A DNA stretch of 61,139 nucleotides from Pseudoflavonifractor phocaeensis (GCF_021531375.1 NZ_JADYTU010000010.1:1-61139); one strand, 5' to 3'; positions 15,583 through 23,981 are shown, counted from the stretch's first letter. Notes: a model not told the origin generated them from the sequence alone. Numbers and translations: made by a program.

Positions 15583-16959
15583 TTAAATTTTCACTTGTTC
15601 AAGGCAAATACGAGCGACAAGAGAAAGGGTCTTGGCCTCCTCAGTTCTCAACTGATTCAAGTCTAACTCTCTCAAAGAACCATCCAGGCGAATACGCTCT
15701 AAACCATCAGCATCCTTGAAGATATCGAACAGCTTTGTTGCACGGCTTCTGCTCTTGCTCAAAACCCTGATATTTCTGATATGCCGGTATGCCACCTCAT
15801 CAGGCAAACAATGATACTCTACCAACAACTCAACCAGAGGGTCAGGAGAAGAAACATTGTCATGGTAATACTCCTTGGATGCCTTACCATGCTCAGGCTC
15901 AATCCAGTCGTGAGTGCGCTGCGTATCATGGTAAATAGCTGCCGTTGCCAGCACCTTACGGTCAGACATAGGCAGGTCAAGCAGGTGAGCGAGAATCAGG
16001 CAAAGGAGCAACACACGTGCTTCATGTGCCTTACCGTGGATAGAAGAACGCTGTGCAAAGTCTAAATCTTCCATCATATCCTTGTACTTGTGGTACATAG
16101 GTGCAACGATGGGCAGGACTTCTTCCAGCAGGTCTAACCCAGGAATAATGGTTTCTTTGATAACCCTGATATTCTTGGGGTCTACAATGACTTCCTGCTC
16201 AGAACGAGCCTCAAACAGAACTTCAATAATGTCCTTCTTATCAACTTCAGCAGTTACAATATACCCTGGCCCCTTGCCCCTACGAACTGCAAAAAAGTTT
16301 GCAATATTTATATCTAAAGTCCACGAATAGGCATTGGCGTACGGGGTGGAGTTGGTGTTACCACCTCTGTAAATGGTGAGGGTATCGGGCAAATCCTTGA
16401 GTTGATTGGCTGTCTCTTCTTTTTCCTGCGGGGTCTTGCTGTTGAGGATGGCCTGCAGAGTGGTGGGGTCAATGTTGTTGAACCCATAGTCAGAGTTAGT
16501 ATAGAAGTCAAAGAAGGTTTCATACAGACCAGGAATATCAGAACCCTTCTTTTCAACGAGTTTTTGGAAATACTCCAACCGCATACCATCAGCTAAGGTC
16601 AGAACAGAACTTATATACTTATGTTCTGCAACTTCGCCCTCCATCTGCTCGATTGCTCTTTTTGCACCCTCAAGTGTAGAACTACCAATACCAGCAAGGA
16701 AGAACTCCACATGAAAGGGTGCTGCTGCAAGAGTATCCTTGTTGAAATACAGGCAGTTTGTAGTAACGGAAGGAGTGTAGTAAATGCAGGCAGGGTCAAT
16801 ACCGTTAAACTTTTCCTCAAACTCACTCTGGGTGAGCTGGATGTTATAACCCCTACTACCATACTCCTCTTTATCTTCTTCAGTTTGAATAGCAGTCTGG
16901 CAAACGACGTCTTCAAAAGACACGGCGTTGACGTTAAGTAACAGTTCATCCAAAGTCAC
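15583..16959 (-). CDS. ADP-ribosyltransferase-like / HD-domain fusion protein, 458 aa
   Basis: I place the start at GTG 16959, 8 nt after GGAGGAGG; the longer GTG at 16989 begins next to the probable -10 and has no ribosome-binding site. Residues 1-185 are of unknown fold. Residues about 190-265 match the R-S-E class of ADP-ribosyltransferases: YRGG (Arg near 198), SWT (212-214) with downstream ANFFA, and EQE (254-256) followed by VIVDP. Residues about 300-450 are an HD phosphohydrolase domain: HGKAH (308-312), HD (344-345) in AAIYHDTQRTHD, and a later Asp in KDADG (416-418). All signature residues are present, so both activities are plausible. The function of the fusion is unknown to me; a toxin or defence effector is inferred from its location. 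Confidence 0.75.
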   Translation of the reverse strand: MTLDELLLNVNAVSFEDVVCQTAIQTEEDKEEYGSRGYNIQLTQSEFEEKFNGIDPACIYYTPSVTTNCLYFNKDTLAAAPFHVEFFLAGIGSSTLEGAKRAIEQMEGEVAEHKYISSVLTLADGMRLEYFQKLVEKKGSDIPGLYETFFDFYTNSDYGFNNIDPTTLQAILNSKTPQEKEETANQLKDLPDTLTIYRGGNTNSTPYANAYSWTLDINIANFFAVRRGKGPGYIVTAEVDKKDIIEVLFEARSEQEVIVDPKNIRVIKETIIPGLDLLEEVLPIVAPMYHKYKDMMEDLDFAQRSSIHGKAHEARVLLLCLILAHLLDLPMSDRKVLATAAIYHDTQRTHDWIEPEHGKASKEYYHDNVSSPDPLVELLVEYHCLPDEVAYRHIRNIRVLSKSRSRATKLFDIFKDADGLERIRLDGSLRELDLNQLRTEEAKTLSLVARICLEQVKI

Positions 16960-16989
16960 GGTATTCACCTCCTCCATTGGAGTGCCCAC

Positions 16990-17019
16990 AGTATAGCATA
17001 AACCATATCAGATATCCAA
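16990..17019 (-). promoter_or_regulatory. Candidate promoter of the ART-HD gene
   Basis: On the minus strand TTGGAT, 18 nt and TATACT are seen, with TATACT about 30 nt before the GTG start. The -35 match is weak. This placement supports the shorter start for the fusion protein. Confidence 0.45.
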
Positions 17020-17069
17020 TAATTTTAAACCACCACCTACCTTCAACCATCTCAACCAAACCAAAATAA

Positions 17070-17100
17070 TAGAGGGGTGCGCCACCTGCGCCCCCCTCTA
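17070..17100 (-). terminator. Intrinsic terminator
   Basis: TAGAGGGGTGCGC pairs with GCGCCCCCCTCTA (one imperfect pair) around CACCT. On the minus strand it is followed by ATTATTTTGG and lies downstream of the 144-aa gene. Confidence 0.6.
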
Positions 17101-17138
17101 CCTAAGGAATGATAAATAAAATGGAAGGAAGCTGTTTA

Positions 17139-17573
17139 TTAACACGTGGGAGTAAGCTCTATGAGCGTTGTTCCACGATAGTCATCATATTTAGCATTAC
17201 ACTGTTTAACATTTTCTGTTATAAGGTGCGCACCCAATAATACATACCTATGGGATGGCTCATCAACCTTTGAATCTAATAACTCCTGCATTTCGAGACC
17301 TGTATCCGTCTCCATTGCAGACCACAAGTTGGTTTCTGTCGAATAAGAGAACAGGAGAACTGCTGGCATTCTAAAATCTTCTTCTAAAAGTTCTTCTGTC
17401 AAATCAACCTTTTTTCCTGTTACTGGCCTAAAAACAAGGTCTTGCCCAACTCGCTCTAAATGGATGTTATCGACCATTTGAGCAATCTTTCCAGGAGCTA
17501 CATCCTCATGCTTGTCCAAAGGAATACCCAGCGCAACAGCAGATACGATTTCTAACAATTCACATAATCTCAT
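17139..17573 (-). CDS. Hypothetical island protein, 144 aa
   Basis: AAAGAGG lies about 6 nt before the ATG. The protein is acidic and soluble with no signal peptide. The middle (LTEELLEEDFRMPAVLLFSYSTETNLW) has alternating hydrophobic residues suggesting a beta-sheet, and the end carries two Cys. I do not recognise the family. It is the gene upstream of the ART-HD fusion on the same strand but separated from it by a terminator, so an antidote role for that fusion is possible but not supported beyond proximity. Confidence 0.55.
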   Translation of the reverse strand: MRLCELLEIVSAVALGIPLDKHEDVAPGKIAQMVDNIHLERVGQDLVFRPVTGKKVDLTEELLEEDFRMPAVLLFSYSTETNLWSAMETDTGLEMQELLDSKVDEPSHRYVLLGAHLITENVKQCNAKYDDYRGTTLIELTPTC

Positions 17574-17798
17574 ACATAACCTCTTTCCTTGTTCAAAGTC
17601 AGAGGAATGATGGATTATGTATCAATAGCAACTGACCTTGAACAACTATAAATATTATTTGGAGAATTCCCTCCTCAATATATATAGCCATTTTTTGTCT
17701 GTGCTACTGTAGAAATTTTCCTCACACTGTTCTGTTTTAGAATATAACAGTGTAAAATACGCCGTTATTCTAACGAATAAAAAATTCAAAAATCTTTT
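17574..17798. other. AT-rich intergenic region, no gene seen
   Basis: This region lies upstream of the 144-aa gene and contains its promoter by position. A short complementary pair (about 17724-17770, AACAGTGT/ACACTGTT-like) may form a hairpin. I see no ORF or RNA gene. Confidence 0.4.
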
Positions 17799-17835
17799 GT
17801 GGTCTGCAGGAGTTGAACCTGCAAGTCCCCATTCG
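17799..17835 (-). other. tRNA 3'-end-like relic (T-arm plus acceptor strand)
   Basis: The minus strand reads GCAGG-TTCAACT-CCTGC, a perfect 5-bp T-stem with a 7-nt T-loop, followed by AGACCAC in the place of the acceptor 3' strand. No matching full 5' half exists; only an imperfect partner (GTTGGTC) lies about 75 nt upstream. It is a relic or mimic, not a canonical tRNA. Confidence 0.5.
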
Positions 17836-17844
17836 TTTCAATAT

Positions 17845-17886
17845 AGGGTTCAAGGGAATCGAACCCTTATTATGACCAACAACCCT
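17845..17886 (-). other. Minimal tRNA-like hairpin pair, 42 nt
   Basis: The minus strand has AGGGTT...AACCCT (6-bp acceptor-like stem) enclosing a canonical T-arm AAGGG-TTCGATT-CCCTT. Only 12 nt (GTTGGTCATAAT) occupy the place of D-arm and anticodon arm. A CAT triplet followed by AA there recalls a Met anticodon loop. It lacks the parts needed for decoding. Confidence 0.5.
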
Positions 17887-17916
17887 GCCCAATTTTAGAG
17901 ATTTGAAACTCAATCA

Positions 17917-18375
17917 TTAAAAAATCATATTGCGTATGGAATAGGCCATTGATGCAACTTCTCTATCACTTGACAAGATGTCTCCTCTATACATGATAAG
18001 TTCTCTTGTTAATTGAGGATACTTCTTAATAAGGATGTCTCCCAATTTCAGGTCGTCAGAATATTCCTGATAAATCTTTATTTGATTTCTATTAGGCATA
18101 TCCTTATATCTTTCACAAAAGGCATATTTGTAATGTGTTTCAAAAGAATTCCAATCAACCTGAGATGGTGTTGCAGACACTCTACCTGTTGCTGAAATCC
18201 TAACATTGTCAAATCGATGACTGTTTTCAAGTAAATATTCTTTTGTCAAATGATAAATCTTTTTACCACCATCAGCTAAAACTTCTTCAGCCCAATATGT
18301 ATAAACTTTTCCCCGCTTGTGAGCAACAGGAACAAATCTCCCATTCCTGTCACACATCATCATTAGTCTGAGCAT
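17917..18375 (-). CDS. Hypothetical island protein, 152 aa
   Basis: I use the ATG at 18375 (MLRLMMMCDRNG), preceded by AGAAAGG; the longer frame upstream lacks a ribosome-binding site. The protein is basic, rich in Tyr/Arg/Lys and soluble, with residues about 20-40 resembling a small beta-rich domain. I do not recognise a family. The ending YRGDILSSDREVASMAYSIRN is reminiscent of the YRG motif of ADP-ribosyltransferases but nothing else fits, so I do not claim it. It lies between the tRNA-like relics and the methyltransferase. Confidence 0.5.
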   Translation of the reverse strand: MLRLMMMCDRNGRFVPVAHKRGKVYTYWAEEVLADGGKKIYHLTKEYLLENSHRFDNVRISATGRVSATPSQVDWNSFETHYKYAFCERYKDMPNRNQIKIYQEYSDDLKLGDILIKKYPQLTRELIMYRGDILSSDREVASMAYSIRNMIF

Positions 18376-18512
18376 ACAATCAACCTTTCTAAAATTTATT
18401 TGGAGCTTTTGGACGCTCCTAAACAGGAACCGCTGGCTCCCATTTAGCAACGCCCAAGGCATCGCTACACATTTTGATTCTATAAAGGAAATCACCCTTT
18501 AGATACTGCTAA

Positions 18513-19178
18513 TTACGCTGATATAGCTCCAGACAGCCTGCCCTCAGCAATCTTGAAATAACCCTCGTCCAACTCAACACCGATAAAATCTCGTCCGTTG
18601 TCTCGTGCTACGAGTAGGTGAGAACCACTGCCTGCACAAGGGTCAAACACTAAGTCGCCAGGGTTACTATTGTCCAATATGAGTTCCGCTAACAACTTGT
18701 GATTTTTCTCGGTAGGGTGGATTTTGCTACGCCCGCAAGGATACTCAAACGCCGTGTTCTTGCACCGTGCGTTGAATGTACCACCGCGCTTCTTGAACCA
18801 GACCGCATTCTCGATACCAGAAAGGTAAATGTGTTGTCCGTTCATAGGACTGGGGTTCGTCTTTTTCCAAATTAACTGCCTAACAGTACCTTCTTTTGCA
18901 GCCTGCTTTTTTGCAAAGAACTCTCTGATGGTAGAGAACTGATTCATACCGCAAAAGATAATTATCGTGCCTTCGGTTACTCGATACACTTCGTTCAGAA
19001 AATCATTCAAGTCAAATGTCTGCTCGTCAGCAGTGGACTTGTCCAATTTCCGAATTCCATTACTCCGCCTGGTTACCTCGCCATAAGGCGGGTCTGTCAG
19101 AGTGAGCTTCACGCTGTTGGCTTCCATTTGCTTCATAAACTCCATACAATCGCCGTTATATACTTTGTTTTTAATCAT
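18513..19178 (-). CDS. Orphan site-specific DNA methyltransferase (N6-adenine, beta class), 221 aa
   Basis: It transfers a methyl group from S-adenosylmethionine to DNA. Motif IV DPPYGEV (about 32-38) comes first, and motif I FDPCAGSGSHLLVARDNG (about 178-195) comes near the C-terminus, which is the beta-class order; DPPY indicates adenine N6. The short target-recognition region lies between. The length fits small phage and plasmid methyltransferases. No cognate restriction gene is adjacent on this strand, and the truncated type III helicase at 19.7 kb is of a different class and orientation, so I call it orphan. It may protect the element DNA or regulate it. Confidence 0.85.
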   Translation of the reverse strand: MIKNKVYNGDCMEFMKQMEANSVKLTLTDPPYGEVTRRSNGIRKLDKSTADEQTFDLNDFLNEVYRVTEGTIIIFCGMNQFSTIREFFAKKQAAKEGTVRQLIWKKTNPSPMNGQHIYLSGIENAVWFKKRGGTFNARCKNTAFEYPCGRSKIHPTEKNHKLLAELILDNSNPGDLVFDPCAGSGSHLLVARDNGRDFIGVELDEGYFKIAEGRLSGAISA

Positions 19179-19273
19179 GCTAAAACTAAGAGGAAATCAA
19201 GATTTTCGTGGCCACAACCTCTACCTCCTTTTAATTATTTTTTTGAACGTTCATAAGACCCTTTGTGGGTCAC

Positions 19274-19337
19274 AAGGTTTCAGGGAGTCGAACCCTGCCT
19301 GCCCGAAGACTTATCGGGAGCTGCCACCAGAAACCTT
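19274..19337 (-). other. Shrunken tRNA-like gene, 64 nt
   Basis: The minus strand folds as follows: 7-bp acceptor (AAGGTTT/AAACCTT), a 3-bp CTG/CAG mini D-arm with loop GTGG, a 5-bp anticodon-like stem (CCCGA/TCGGG) with 7-nt loop TAAGTCT, a 4-nt variable region, and a perfect T-arm CAGGG-TTCGACT-CCCTG. The loop lacks U33 and the gene has no encoded CCA. It is well paired but is not a standard tRNA; it may be a mimic, decoy or relic. Confidence 0.55.
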
Positions 19338-19358
19338 ATTGCATATGGTTATAGACAC

Positions 19359-19690
19359 TCAGCCATTTCTACCTATATCGTAAGGGTTGACACACCCCAA
19401 AAATTGAGTAGTCAGTCCACCTTTGACATATCCTATCTTTCTGCTTCTCTTGAAATTGTCTCTCGGGGTATATTTCTCGAAAAAGGTGTGCATCCAGTTG
19501 CGGTACTGCCATTCAGAGATGTTCTTCTCTACCGTGGTAAGCCCCACTTCCATAAGTGCTGCCTTCAACTCTTCTTTAGGATAAATGCAACGGATAGCTT
19601 CGACTTTTTTAGTAGTGCTGTCAACATACTGCAAAACAATGGCAGCGTTTGATGATTTATCGCCTGTAATTCCATTCGCCCCATTTTTGA
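19359..19690 (-). pseudogene. N-terminally truncated hypothetical protein
   Basis: An open frame on the minus strand gives protein-like sequence from about 19690 (NGANGITGDKSSNAAIVLQY...) to the stop at 19359 (about 110 residues), with helical KEELKAALMEV and a basic C-terminal half. There is no start codon with a ribosome-binding site. Further upstream the frame runs antisense into the type III helicase gene and loses protein character. I infer that the 5' part was lost at the junction near 19.69 kb. The family is not recognised. Confidence 0.4.
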
Positions 19691-19718
19691 CGCTCTGCCT
19701 GTTACCAAGACAAAGGCG

Positions 19719-22094
19719 GTGGTATGGCTCGTTCCCTCAGACGCAATTTTGGTGCAGACGGTAAAAGCACTCAAAGATCCCCAACATCCATACCGCCAGA
19801 AAATCGACGTGGATTTTGGCGGGCGCGTGGAGGTCTATACCAAGCAGGAGCTTTTGAACGGGCAGAATTTCAATCCGACTGCTGTTACGGAACAGCTTTC
19901 TGTTATGGTGCTGTCCTACGATTCTTTCCGTGGGCGCGGCAAGGAGGGCTTGAAAGCCTATCAGGAGAACAGCAATCTTGCGGAGTTCGCCAAGGTGCTT
20001 GGCAAGCCCGACAGCCCCATTGAAAAGGCGGACGAAACCGCCCTGTTCCAGATTATCAATCAGCTTAACCCGCTGGTGATTGTGGACGAGAGCCACCACG
20101 CCCGGTCTGATCTCAGCCTTGAAATGCTGGAGAACTTCAATCCCTGCTTTGTTCTGGATTTGACCGCTACCCCGAAAAAGGAGAGCAACATTATCTCCTA
20201 TGTGGACGCGGTTCAGTTAAAGACGGAAAACATGGTCAAGCTGCCCGTGATTGTTTACAACCGGGACAGCCAAACCGATGTGCTGATTGACGCGATCGAT
20301 CTGCGAAATAAGCTGGAAGAACTCGCCTGTGCGGAATATACAAAAACAGGCAAGTATATTCGCCCCATCGCTCTGTTCCAGGCGCAGCCGAAAGGCAAGG
20401 AGGACGCTACCACTTTTGAAAAGCTGCGGGACAAGCTGGTGGACGCTGGCATCCCGGCAGAGCAGATTGCCATTCGCACGGCTGATGTGAACGAACTGAA
20501 AAATGTGGATTTGATGTCTTCCGATTGCCCTGTTCGCTATATTATCACGGTCAATGCACTGAAAGAGGGCTGGGATTGCCCCTTTGCCTATATTCTTGCC
20601 TCCCTTGCCAACAAGACCAGCCAGGTGGATGTGGAGCAGATTTTGGGGCGCATCCTCCGTCTGCCCCATACACGCCAGCACACACAATCGGCTTTGAATA
20701 TGTCCTATGTGCTGACTTCCTCCAACGATTTTAACACTACCGTGCAGCACATCATCAAGGGATTGAACAGTGCAGGATTCAGCGACAAGGATTATCGTCT
20801 GGCCGAACCTGTGAAGCCCCAGGTCTCGGAGCAGCCCCCGGTGCAGGTCGACATTACCGAACTGCAAGGAGTTTCCGATACGGAAGCCCCTTCGGAAACG
20901 GAACAGGACGATTTTGCAGAGCTGGATGGGAAATCCATCGGGGCAGAACTGCAACGCCGCTGGGAACAGGAAAAATCCTCCCAAATCACCCCGAAAGCTG
21001 ACAGTATGCTGGATGATGCCAATAAAGCCGGTGAAGCCTACAACAACGCCGTAAAACAGGGACAAGATGATCCTCAGATTCAGAATCTTCCTTGGGAGGT
21101 GCGGGAACAAGTGGCTACTTTCCGTGTTCGTCCTCAATTCCAGAGTGACCTTGAAACTCTTGTGATCCCTCAATTTTTCCAGGTGATCCCCGATACCCTG
21201 TTTACGGAAGGTACGCTGGAACTGCTGGAAAAAGAACAGCTCGCCGAAGGCTTCACGCTGAAAGGTAAGGCATACGACATTGATTTTGCCGCAGCTGATG
21301 ATGAGATTGCCGAGGTCGATGTGCGGGCAAACGAAGGTGGCTTGCCCAAGGTATTCAAAATGACCAGCGCAGAACAGCGGTATTTCAAGGAATACTTCAA
21401 TAACCTTCCGCCTGAAAGCCGTGTGCGCCAATGCAAGGACATGATGTTCAATCAACTCAATAAGCTGAACATGGTGGACGCTGCCGAACTGAAATCCTAC
21501 ATAAACCGCATCGTGGACGATATGGACAAGGCACAGATCGCCGCCATGGAGAAGGCTCCGATGGGATATGCCAAGAAAATCAAGGAAAAGATTGAATCCC
21601 TGCTGGATGCACATTATCGGGAAACTTTTGCAAAATGGCTGGAAACCGAACGCATCGTATGCCAGCCGTCCTATCGGCTGCCGTCAGTTATTCATCCCAT
21701 GACCAGCACAGACATATACGGCGGTTCTTTGTATGAAGCCGAGGATGGCGACATCAACAAGCTGGAACAGGATTTGATTATGGAGTTGACCGCCCTTCCG
21801 AATGTTCGCTGGTGGCACCGAAATCTCTCCCGGCATGGATTTGCCATCAACGGCTATATCAAGCACTACCCGGACATTATGATCATGACCCAAAGCGGCA
21901 AGATCATCTTTGCCGAAACCAAGGGTGAGCATCTGAAAAACGATGACAGCCGGGAGAAGATCGAACTGGGACGCGCGTGGCGGGCTGCCGCCGGGAACCA
22001 GTACCGTTATTACATGGTGTTCAGGGATGGAGAAAATCTTCTGCCGGGAGCTGTCAGCATGAGCCAGTTTGTGGAGACGATAAAGGCACTGTAA
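19719..22094 (+). pseudogene. res: Type III restriction-type helicase/endonuclease, 5'-truncated, 791 codons remain
   Basis: This is the Res subunit type: a superfamily 2 helicase fused to a nuclease that cleaves DNA with a Mod methyltransferase. Motif Ia (TKAVVWLVPSD), motif II DESHH (about 123-127), TATPKKE (motif III), and QILGRILRLP (motif VI) are present. The C-terminal nuclease shows HYPDIMI...FAETKGE, a PD-(D/E)xK pattern. The N-terminus with the Walker A loop is missing: going upstream, family-like sequence stops about 20 nt before the first usable GTG and an in-frame TGA occurs at 19653. No ribosome-binding site and no mod gene are seen. Without Walker A it cannot hydrolyse ATP, so it is very likely dead as an enzyme. 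Its GC is higher than the sequence to the left. Confidence 0.85.
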
Positions 22095-22112
22095 GAGGAG
22101 GTGGTTCCACCT

Positions 22113-23297
22113 ATGTATATATATGCTCGCATAAATAAAGACACTTTGCGCTTTATACGAGAGAAGAAAGCCATATCTTTTGACTATGTAACACGGATTA
22201 CAAAGTTCAAGGAAGAAAAAATTGTTCTGTGGGAAAATGATGAATCAGGGAAGTTTCCCACAATAAATCAGGCAAAAGCCATCGCAAAATGTTACCGTAT
22301 TCCGTTTGCAGGACTGTATATGAATGCAAGTGACATTAATGTAAAGCACTTGCCTCAAATGCGAAATCTCCGTACTTTGCCCGACGCAGTTGTTGATAAC
22401 AGCGCATTGAATCTTGCTATTTCCGATATTCTTTCTGCTCGCGATTTGCTTCTGGAATCCAGGCAAGCTTTGAAAGAGCGCACCGTGAAATTTGGTATGT
22501 CCATAAATTGTCCAGATGATAATGTTATCCAATGGGCACGAGAAATCAGAAATAGTCTTGGTATTGATTCAAATGTGCAATATAAATGCCAGAGCACAAG
22601 GCAGTTCTATTTATACATTCGCAATGTTGTCGAGAATGCCGGTGTATTTGTGCATTGCTTTACCGGCGTAGATACTGAGGTTGCCCGTGGATTTGCCATA
22701 TACGACACCACAATGCCAATTATCGGGCTTAATAATGATGATCGATACCCGGCTAAAACATTTTCGATTATTCATGAACTTGTCCACCTGATTAAGCGAA
22801 GTTCGGTTATCTGTAATGACATGATTGACTCATTTTCCGCACAGGCGGAGGAAGTCTTTTGCAACGCGGTTGCTGGAGAAGTTCTTGTACCCCGGGTAAA
22901 TCTGAACAAACAGCTTGGCAGCTATACGCAATCAGAAATAGATTTGGACGTTGTTTCATCACTAGCGGATAAGTTTTCAGTAAGTAAGGAAGTTATTTGT
23001 CGCCGTTTACTGGATTCTGGGAAAATTGGACAACCTAAGTATGCGATGCTGATAGCCGCAATAAGATCACAGTTTGAAAACGAGCGAAAGGCTGCACAGG
23101 AATATAGAAAGCTAACTGGTAAAGGTATTCCTAGGAATATTCCGCGTGAGGCTATTGACCAGAATAGCCCTGCATTATGCCGGGCATTCTTTCATGGTTA
23201 TCGAGAGGGTTACTTTGACAAGCAGGATATATCTCGCTATCTCGGCGTAAAACAGAACCATATAGAAAAATTTATGTGGGAGGTATCGAAATGGTGA
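22113..23297 (+). CDS. ImmA/IrrE-type metallopeptidase with N-terminal HTH-like region, 394 aa
   Basis: ATG 22113 lies 12 nt after GAGGAGG; a GTG at 22101 abuts it and is less likely. The N-terminus (about 1-70) looks like a degenerate XRE-type helix-turn-helix. The IrrE/ImmA zinc-protease core holds HELVH at 221-225 with an acidic residue further on (AEEVFCNAVAGEVLVP). The family cleaves repressors or antitoxins. The last bases overlap the start of the PIN-like gene, so the two form a unit: the protease/HTH protein with a DUF4411-type partner is a recurrent toxin-antitoxin-like pair. Confidence 0.85.
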   Translation: MYIYARINKDTLRFIREKKAISFDYVTRITKFKEEKIVLWENDESGKFPTINQAKAIAKCYRIPFAGLYMNASDINVKHLPQMRNLRTLPDAVVDNSALNLAISDILSARDLLLESRQALKERTVKFGMSINCPDDNVIQWAREIRNSLGIDSNVQYKCQSTRQFYLYIRNVVENAGVFVHCFTGVDTEVARGFAIYDTTMPIIGLNNDDRYPAKTFSIIHELVHLIKRSSVICNDMIDSFSAQAEEVFCNAVAGEVLVPRVNLNKQLGSYTQSEIDLDVVSSLADKFSVSKEVICRRLLDSGKIGQPKYAMLIAAIRSQFENERKAAQEYRKLTGKGIPRNIPREAIDQNSPALCRAFFHGYREGYFDKQDISRYLGVKQNHIEKFMWEVSKW

Positions 23298-23761
23298 ATC
23301 ATGATTCTGAACCCAAATATATCATAGACACATCTTCGATCCTTTCACAAAAAGATGATGAACCACATCGGAGAAGCATCAATAAGACACTTTGGCATCA
23401 CATGGACGAGCTAATTGAGCAAAAGCGCATAGTAACCTGCTCGGAAATAATTGAAGAAGTGAATGATGACGATTTAAAAAAATGGTACATAGGATTACAT
23501 GGCGTGGTGCTGCCCATTGATGATGATATTCAGGATAACGTCAAAAAGGTCGTTACATCTAATCCACAACTTATCGATTTCAAGCAAGTCAAATCATCGG
23601 GAGATGCCTTCTTAATTGCCACAGCCATGAAGTATGGACTAACAGTAATCACCGAAGAGAGTAAAAAAGGTGAAAAGAAAATACCGTATGTCTGCAAAAG
23701 CTTGAATGTTCCGTGCATTGACATTTTGGGCTTATGCGAGCGTGAGGGATGGCAATTTTGA
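23291..23761 (+). CDS. PIN-like DUF4411 family protein, 156 aa
   Basis: GGGAGG precedes ATG 23291, and the start overlaps the ImmA/IrrE gene by 7 nt. The N-terminus YIIDTSSIL has the first PIN acidic residue, ECSEIIEEV-like sequence (TCSEIIEEV) the Glu, and SSGDAFLIATAM the second Asp; ITEE follows. These are the spaced acidic residues of PIN ribonucleases. The family DUF4411 is usually found beside an ImmA/IrrE protein, as here. A toxin RNase role is inferred. Confidence 0.8.
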   Translation: MVNHDSEPKYIIDTSSILSQKDDEPHRRSINKTLWHHMDELIEQKRIVTCSEIIEEVNDDDLKKWYIGLHGVVLPIDDDIQDNVKKVVTSNPQLIDFKQVKSSGDAFLIATAMKYGLTVITEESKKGEKKIPYVCKSLNVPCIDILGLCEREGWQF

Positions 23762-23782
23762 AGCAACTGAATATTGATTCCA

Positions 23783-23816
23783 GGGCGGCAGGGCATTCTG
23801 CCGCCCTCTATTTATG
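23783..23816 (+). terminator. Intrinsic terminator
   Basis: A 10-bp GC-rich stem (AGGGCGGCAG/CTGCCGCCCT) with a 6-nt loop is followed by CTATTTAT. It closes the ImmA/DUF4411 unit. Confidence 0.7.
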
Positions 23817-23876
23817 TTGGCAGCCCGATAGTTTTCGGTATGTCATAGAAATATTGGAAGATAAGGTGGTGATTCC

Positions 23877-23981
23877 GTGAAAAGTCAAAATTTACTGAAA
23901 AAGGAGGTGGTATGCCCATGCAGCGCAAAAGAATAATTGCGTTCTCGGTGCAGGAGGCAGGATATGGCCAAAACGCTTGAT
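23877..23981 (+). CDS. Small ORF overlapping recombinase start, 34 aa
   Basis: A GTG preceded by AAGGTGG opens a basic 34-codon frame (KKSKFTEKGGG then MPMQRKRIIAFSVQEAG); an inner ATG with AAGGAGGTGG is also possible. Its stop lies 18 nt inside the recombinase gene. It may be a coupling leader peptide or the remnant of a preceding recombinase, since clostridial elements often carry several in tandem. Coding is uncertain. Confidence 0.35.

Noticed and set aside
17917-18375. A second ADP-ribosyltransferase based on a YRG motif
   Set aside because: Only YRG is present near the C-terminus; the serine and glutamate motifs that must follow are absent.
17799-19337. Canonical functional tRNA genes
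   Set aside because: The T-arms are perfect but D-arms and decoding arms are missing or abnormal, so I list them as tRNA-like instead.
19719-22094. An active type III restriction enzyme
   Set aside because: The Walker A region is missing, there is no start with a ribosome-binding site, and no mod gene is in the window.
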